Below are positions 5,868-8,698 of a stretch of DNA of 8,698 bases, one piece after another. The translations under genes and the position numbers were made by a program. Under the pieces are notes generated by a model. The model was not told where the DNA came from. It made no database searches and worked only from the letters and a program-made list of their open reading frames with translations. Source of the DNA: Paracoccaceae bacterium (GTDB lineage: Bacteria; Pseudomonadota; Alphaproteobacteria; Rhodobacterales; Rhodobacteraceae). The DNA lies in assembly GCA_012036325.1 (NCBI GenBank), contig JAAUPC010000132.1, forward strand, positions 1-8,698, given 5' to 3'. Within the stretch, counting starts at the first letter, position 1. The number at the start of each line of letters is the position of its first letter.

Positions 5868-7334
5868 TCACCCGCCCGCGAACAGCCCCGCATGGACCCG
5901 CCGCAGCTCGGCCTTCTGGACCTTTCCCATCGCATTCCGGGGCAGGTCCTCCATCACGATCACCCGCTTCGGAATCTTGAAGGCGGCCAGCCTTTCCCGC
6001 AGCGCCTCCCGCACCTTTTCGGGCTCAACCAGGCCCACCAGGCAAGCCACGACCGCCTCGCCGAAATCGGGATGCGGCACGCCGATCACAGCGCTGGCCG
6101 CGACCCCCGGCAGATCGTCAATCGCGGCCTCCACTTCGGCAGGATAGACGTTCAGACCGCCGCTGATGACCAGATCCTTCACCCGGCCCAGAATGCTGAG
6201 ATAACCGTCGGCATCGAACGCCCCCAGATCGCCCGTGATGAACCAGCCATCGCGGAACTCTTTCGCGGTCTGTTCGGGCATCCGCCAGTAGCCAGCGAAG
6301 ACGTTCGGCCCCCTCACCTCGATCGCCCCAGCCTCACCCGCCGCAACGGGCAGCCCATCCGGCCCGGCAATCCGCACCGCAACCCCTGGCAAAGGCAGCC
6401 CCACCGTCCCCGCCTTGCGCGGCCCGTCATAGGGGTTTGAGGTGATCATGTTCGTCTCCGTCATCCCGTAGCGTTCCAGGATCGCCTGACCCGTCCGGCC
6501 CCGCCATTCGGCATGCGTCGCCGGTGACAGCGGCGCCGACCCGCTGATGAACAGCCGAACATGGGCACAAGCCGCAGGCGTCAGCCGCGCATCGGCCAGT
6601 AGCCGGGAATAGAACGTCGGCACCCCCATCATCACCGTTGATCTGGGCAACGCCTCCAGCACCGCCTCGGGCGCAAAGCTGCGCTGGAAGATCATCGAGG
6701 CACCTGCGTAAAGCACGCAATTCGTCGCCACGAACAGCCCATGGGTGTGAAAGACCGGCAGCACATGCAGCAGCACATCCTCTGCCGCAAACCGCCACAA
6801 CCCAACCAGCGCCTCAGCGTTCGAGGCCAGGTTCTCCCGGCTTAGCATCACCCCCTTCGACCGCCCCGTCGTGCCCGAGGTGTAAAGGATCGCCGCAAGG
6901 TCATCAGGCTTTGGCACCGGGTCGGAAAAGGCGTCCTGCACCTCAGATGCCATCGCAAGAAAATCCGCCAACCCAATGACTTTCCGGCATTTATCGGCAA
7001 TCTCTCCAACCCGCGCACCGTCGAAAATGGCCAATGCAGGGTCGGCGTCGGTCAGGAAATGCTCGGTCTCCGCCACGGTGTAGCCAGGGTTCACCGGCAG
7101 AAAGACCACCCCCGCCCGCAGACAGGCAAGGTAAAGCACCAGCACCGCCTCACACTTGTCCACCTGACAGAGAAGCCGGTCCCCCTTGACCAGCCCCAGA
7201 CCCTGCAGCGCATTGGCCATCCGCCCCGTCTCGGCCAGAAGGTCGGCGTAGGTCACCGGGGCATCGCCCTGCAGCCAGATGCGCCCGGGCGTTCCGGCCT
7301 GATCCTTCAGCCTTGCGATGATGTCCCTGGCCAT
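5868..7334 (-). CDS. matB: Malonyl-CoA synthetase (malonate-CoA ligase), MatB family
   Basis: This AMP-forming ligase, 488 residues from the chosen start, would activate malonate with ATP and CoA to malonyl-CoA in the cytoplasm. It has the adenylating-enzyme motifs in order: YTSGTTGRSKG (151-161), YGMTETN (289-295), TGDLG with D369, GRVKDLVISGGLNVYP, and the catalytic Lys 471 in RNAMGKVQK. Stretches such as HTHGLFVATN, GVPTFYSRLL, RLFISGSAPL and ERYGMTETNMITSNPYDG match MatB closely rather than general acyl-CoA ligases. The frame stays open to an ATG at 7376, but the ATG at 7334 is preferred because GGAGGG (complement of 7341-7346) lies 6 bases before it and the family N-terminus starts there. 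The usual matA (malonyl-CoA decarboxylase) partner is not in the window; an EcsC-family gene lies upstream. Relaxed substrate use on methylmalonate is known for the family. Confidence 0.92.
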   Translation of the reverse strand: MARDIIARLKDQAGTPGRIWLQGDAPVTYADLLAETGRMANALQGLGLVKGDRLLCQVDKCEAVLVLYLACLRAGVVFLPVNPGYTVAETEHFLTDADPALAIFDGARVGEIADKCRKVIGLADFLAMASEVQDAFSDPVPKPDDLAAILYTSGTTGRSKGVMLSRENLASNAEALVGLWRFAAEDVLLHVLPVFHTHGLFVATNCVLYAGASMIFQRSFAPEAVLEALPRSTVMMGVPTFYSRLLADARLTPAACAHVRLFISGSAPLSPATHAEWRGRTGQAILERYGMTETNMITSNPYDGPRKAGTVGLPLPGVAVRIAGPDGLPVAAGEAGAIEVRGPNVFAGYWRMPEQTAKEFRDGWFITGDLGAFDADGYLSILGRVKDLVISGGLNVYPAEVEAAIDDLPGVAASAVIGVPHPDFGEAVVACLVGLVEPEKVREALRERLAAFKIPKRVIVMEDLPRNAMGKVQKAELRRVHAGLFAGG

Positions 7335-7340
7335 GACCGT

Positions 7341-7346
7341 CCCTCC
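7341..7346 (-). promoter_or_regulatory. Ribosome binding site deciding the matB start
   Basis: GGAGGG on the minus strand ends 6 bases before the ATG at 7334. It favours this start over the in-frame ATGs at 7376, 7373 and 7355. Confidence 0.75.
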
Positions 7347-7386
7347 GCTTGTCATGAGGGGGTCTACCCCCATCACCCGCGCAACC

Positions 7387-7412
7387 CAAGATTTTTCCGA
7401 CCGAAAATCTTG
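7387..7412. repeat. Intergenic palindrome between the EcsC-family gene and matB
   Basis: CAAGATTTT at 7387-7395 pairs perfectly with AAAATCTTG at 7404-7412, loop TCCGACCG. It sits 14 bases after the EcsC stop and 52 bases before the matB start. With no T run on the minus strand it is not a textbook terminator. From memory, closely similar AAGATTTTCGG-type palindromes are frequent between genes in Rhodobacteraceae, so it may be a dispersed repeat, a transcript-end hairpin or a protein-binding site. It is AT-rich inside a strongly GC-rich region, which makes it stand out. Confidence 0.5.
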
Positions 7413-7426
7413 CCCCCCGCCAACCC

Positions 7427-7933
7427 TCAGGCGCGGGTGATCCGGGGTGGCTCTACCGCGCGGGCAAAAGCCTCAAGCACGGGGTCCGCACCATGCACCT
7501 CGGCCAGCCGGAGGAGGGCAAAACGAATCCGCGCCACCTCGCGGTAATAGCTCAGGAACGCCGCGTTCAGCGCCGCCCCGGTCACCGCCCCCAGGACCGG
7601 CACCGCCTGTGCCGCCAGCTTCTGGCCCAAGACCACCGCCAGCTTCGGCGCGACCGTCGTGATCAGGTTCTGCACCGCCGCCCCGGTGATCGTCAGCCGC
7701 GCCGTCAGGAATGAGGTGTTCACCCCGTCATCCGCCGCAAGCGGGCTTCCCGCCCCGAAGACCCGCAGGCATTCGGCCTGCACCCAAGGCTCGGCCGGGT
7801 CCAGCCCCGCCTCAACCGCCGCCGCGCGGATCGTGTTCAGGATCAGCGTCACCGTCACCACGCCGTTCAGAGCCATCCGGATCCGGTCGCGGACCACCCC
7901 GTCCATCGCCCCGATCATCAACGAGCCGATCAT
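7427..7933 (-). CDS. EcsC family protein, C-terminal part (5' end lost at junction)
   Basis: About 160 residues match the C-terminal part of EcsC-family proteins: an alpha-helical protein rich in Ala, Gly and Val, with the run AQAVPVLGAVTGAALNAAFLSYYREVARIRFALLRL at the end. The PVLGAVTGAALN segment and following amphipathic helix are the recognisable part. The family is named after the Bacillus EcsC protein encoded beside an ABC exporter; its biochemical role is unknown and membrane association is assumed. The stop is at 7427-7429. The frame opens at an ATG at 7933 directly after an in-frame TAG, but this ATG lies at the junction with the next segment and has no ribosome binding site, so the natural N-terminus (perhaps 50-90 residues) is probably missing. 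It lies 92 bases upstream of matB on the same strand and could be co-transcribed with it. Confidence 0.7.
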   Translation of the reverse strand: MIGSLMIGAMDGVVRDRIRMALNGVVTVTLILNTIRAAAVEAGLDPAEPWVQAECLRVFGAGSPLAADDGVNTSFLTARLTITGAAVQNLITTVAPKLAVVLGQKLAAQAVPVLGAVTGAALNAAFLSYYREVARIRFALLRLAEVHGADPVLEAFARAVEPPRITRA

Positions 7934-7955
7934 CTACTCCATCGAGACGCGCAAC
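7905..7955. other. Probable chimeric junction: EcsC-family gene to acyl-CoA dehydrogenase
   Basis: Left of about 7915 the minus strand encodes EcsC-family sequence (GAMDGVVRDRIRMAL). Right of about 7950 the plus strand encodes acyl-CoA dehydrogenase sequence (MSRFAFGRAIGSFQALQH). Neither gene has its own 5' end, so two gene interiors meet head to head. No insertion sequence or repeat is visible. The break cannot be placed more closely without reference sequences. Confidence 0.75.
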
Positions 7956-8132
7956 TACACGATGTCGCGCTTCGCCTTCGGCCGCGCGATCGGCTCCTTT
8001 CAGGCGCTGCAGCACCGCGCTGCGCATCTTTATTGCGAGATCGAGCTTGTAAAATCGGTGACGCTGAAGGCCTTGCAGGACCTCGACAACGCTTTCGGCA
8101 TGGCCTCCGTCACTTGCTCGCTCGCCAAAGCC

Positions 8133-8137
8133 AAGCC
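8133..8137 (+). other. Frameshift in acyl-CoA dehydrogenase (missing G)
   Basis: AAGCC here should read AAGGCC to continue KAGEVAKL. The loss of one G in a GG pair moves the correct protein one frame back. Confidence 0.7.
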
Positions 8138-8218
8138 GGCGAGGTCGCCAAGCTCGCCAGTCAGGAAGCGATCCAGATGCATGGCGGCATCGGCATGACG
8201 GACGAATTCGACATCGGC

Positions 8219-8221
8219 TTT
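8219..8221 (+). other. Frameshift in acyl-CoA dehydrogenase (missing T)
   Basis: The TTT run should have one more T: GGC TTT TAT ATG restores GFYMKR, whereas the sequence as given stops at TGA 8225-8227. Confidence 0.7.
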
Positions 8222-8306
8222 ATATGAAGCGCATCCGCGTCGCGCAGGAAATGTTCGGCGATGCAAGCTATCACACCGACCGCATCGCGCGGATGCGCGG
8301 CTATTG

Positions 8307-8311
8307 AGGAG
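8307..8311 (+). promoter_or_regulatory. Ribosome binding site for the MaoC-family gene
   Basis: AGGAG at 8307-8311, overlapping the dehydrogenase stop, lies 7 bases before the GTG at 8319 and supports that start. A second in-frame GTG at 8328 is less well placed. Confidence 0.7.
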
Positions 8312-8318
8312 AACGCCC

Positions 8319-8698
8319 GTGAAAGCCGTGAAGAAAGAAGACCTGAAAAACTACATCGGCAAGGAGACAGGGATCTCCGACTGGTCGGTCATCGACCAGA
8401 ACCGCATCAATATCTTCGCCGATGTGACGGAGGACCACCAGTTCATCCATGTCGATCCGAAAGCGGCGGCGAAAACGCCCTTCGGCGGCACGATTGCGCA
8501 CGGCTTCCTGTCCTTGTCGATGCTCTCGCACCTCGCGAAGAATTCGCTGCTGGTCCTCGAAGGCGTAAAAATGGGCGTCAATTACGGCTTCGACAAAGTG
8601 CGTTTCATGGCGCCGGTGAAGGCCGGCAAGCGCATCCGCGGCCATTTCACGCTGATGAGCGCGGACGAAAAGGCGCCGAACCAGTGGCAGTTCAAATA
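8319..8698 (+). CDS. MaoC-family hydratase/dehydratase, 3' end beyond window
   Basis: From GTG 8319, 126 residues are visible of a protein that is normally about 150 long. It is a single hot-dog-fold domain of the (R)-specific enoyl-CoA hydratase (MaoC) type. The motif FADVTEDHQFIHVDPKAA holds the expected catalytic Asp and His, five residues apart (D-x-x-x-x-H), and is followed by FGGTIAHGFLSLSML. The reaction would be the addition of water to trans-2-enoyl-CoA. Its position immediately after an acyl-CoA dehydrogenase gene (11-base gap) fits consecutive steps of acyl-CoA breakdown in one operon. The GTG start is supported by AGGAG upstream. The frame is still open at 8698. The strongly charged N-terminus (KAVKKEDLKNYIG) is typical of this subfamily. 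Confidence 0.9.
   Translation, partial: MKAVKKEDLKNYIGKETGISDWSVIDQNRINIFADVTEDHQFIHVDPKAAAKTPFGGTIAHGFLSLSMLSHLAKNSLLVLEGVKMGVNYGFDKVRFMAPVKAGKRIRGHFTLMSADEKAPNQWQFK

Larger units (their letters stand above)
7914..8307 (+). pseudogene. Acyl-CoA dehydrogenase, C-terminal fragment with two frameshifts
   Basis: The three-frame reading gives about 130 residues of the C-terminal helical domain of an FAD-dependent acyl-CoA dehydrogenase, the first enzyme of acyl-CoA beta-oxidation. Family hallmarks are FGRAIGSFQALQHRAA, EIELVKSVTLKALQDLD, EAIQMHGGIGMTDEFDIGF and YMKRIRVAQEMFGDASYHTDRIARMRGY before the TGA at 8305-8307. The first shift is a missing G after AAG at 8133-8135 (restoring AKAKAGEVAKLASQ). 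The second is a missing T in the TTT at 8219-8221 (restoring DIGFYMKRIR). Both are short-homopolymer lesions, so the natural gene is probably intact. The N-terminal two thirds, including most of the FAD- and substrate-binding region, are lost at the junction. The IGMTDEFDIGFYMKR wording resembles dehydrogenases of branched or unusual acyl-CoAs (inference). A MaoC-family gene follows 11 bases later. Confidence 0.85.

Noticed and set aside
5892..6440. Plus-strand open frames of 182, 113 and 162 codons opposite matB
   Set aside because: The minus strand encodes an unmistakable MatB; the plus-strand translations are low-complexity Arg/Pro/His-rich shadows.
7659..8198. 179-codon plus-strand frame as one gene
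   Set aside because: Its first half is the antisense of the EcsC-family gene and only its second half, after the junction, is real acyl-CoA dehydrogenase.

Overview
This window looks like a chimeric metagenomic contig made from at least three unrelated bacterial genomes, not one natural locus. The evidence is two abrupt breaks in gene content. At about 3518-3550 a tetratricopeptide (TPR) repeat protein turns, in frame, into the C-terminal end of a PtsP-type PEP phosphotransferase. At about 7905-7955 the 5' part of a minus-strand EcsC-family gene is replaced by the 3' half of a plus-strand acyl-CoA dehydrogenase. Base and codon use appear to change at both points. I could not run alignments, so the lineage assignments come from recognising the proteins.

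Segment A (1 to about 3535) suits a Chloroflexota-like or similar environmental bacterium with large Ser/Thr-kinase/TPR signalling proteins; this assignment is weak. It holds the tail of an unrecognised protein (3-227), a 458-base AT-richer non-coding stretch with several small hairpins (228-685), and one large gene (686 to the break). That gene encodes a roughly 290-residue N-terminal region, a complete Hanks-type kinase domain and ten full TPRs. It is split into three frames by two one-base shifts in A runs (979-981 and 2374-2379).

Segment B (about 3540-7920) is Rhodobacteraceae-like. It has the end of ptsP, an intact ABC-F ATPase gene, a convergent matB-type malonyl-CoA synthetase gene and the 3' part of an EcsC-family gene upstream of matB. 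The ABC-F and matB genes read without frameshifts. A 26-base hairpin lies between the EcsC gene and matB.

Segment C (about 7920-8698) is from another proteobacterium, probably alphaproteobacterial. It has the C-terminal part of an acyl-CoA dehydrogenase, frameshifted twice, then 11 bases later a GTG-started MaoC-family hydratase/dehydratase gene that runs off the window. The pair looks like an acyl-CoA degradation operon.

I found no CRISPR array, tRNA, rRNA, insertion sequence or convincing new defence or metabolic system. The features most worth a second look are the two breaks, the clustering of frameshifts in the outer segments, the three-TPR higher-order period, the acidic insert in the kinase activation segment and the intergenic palindrome upstream of matB.
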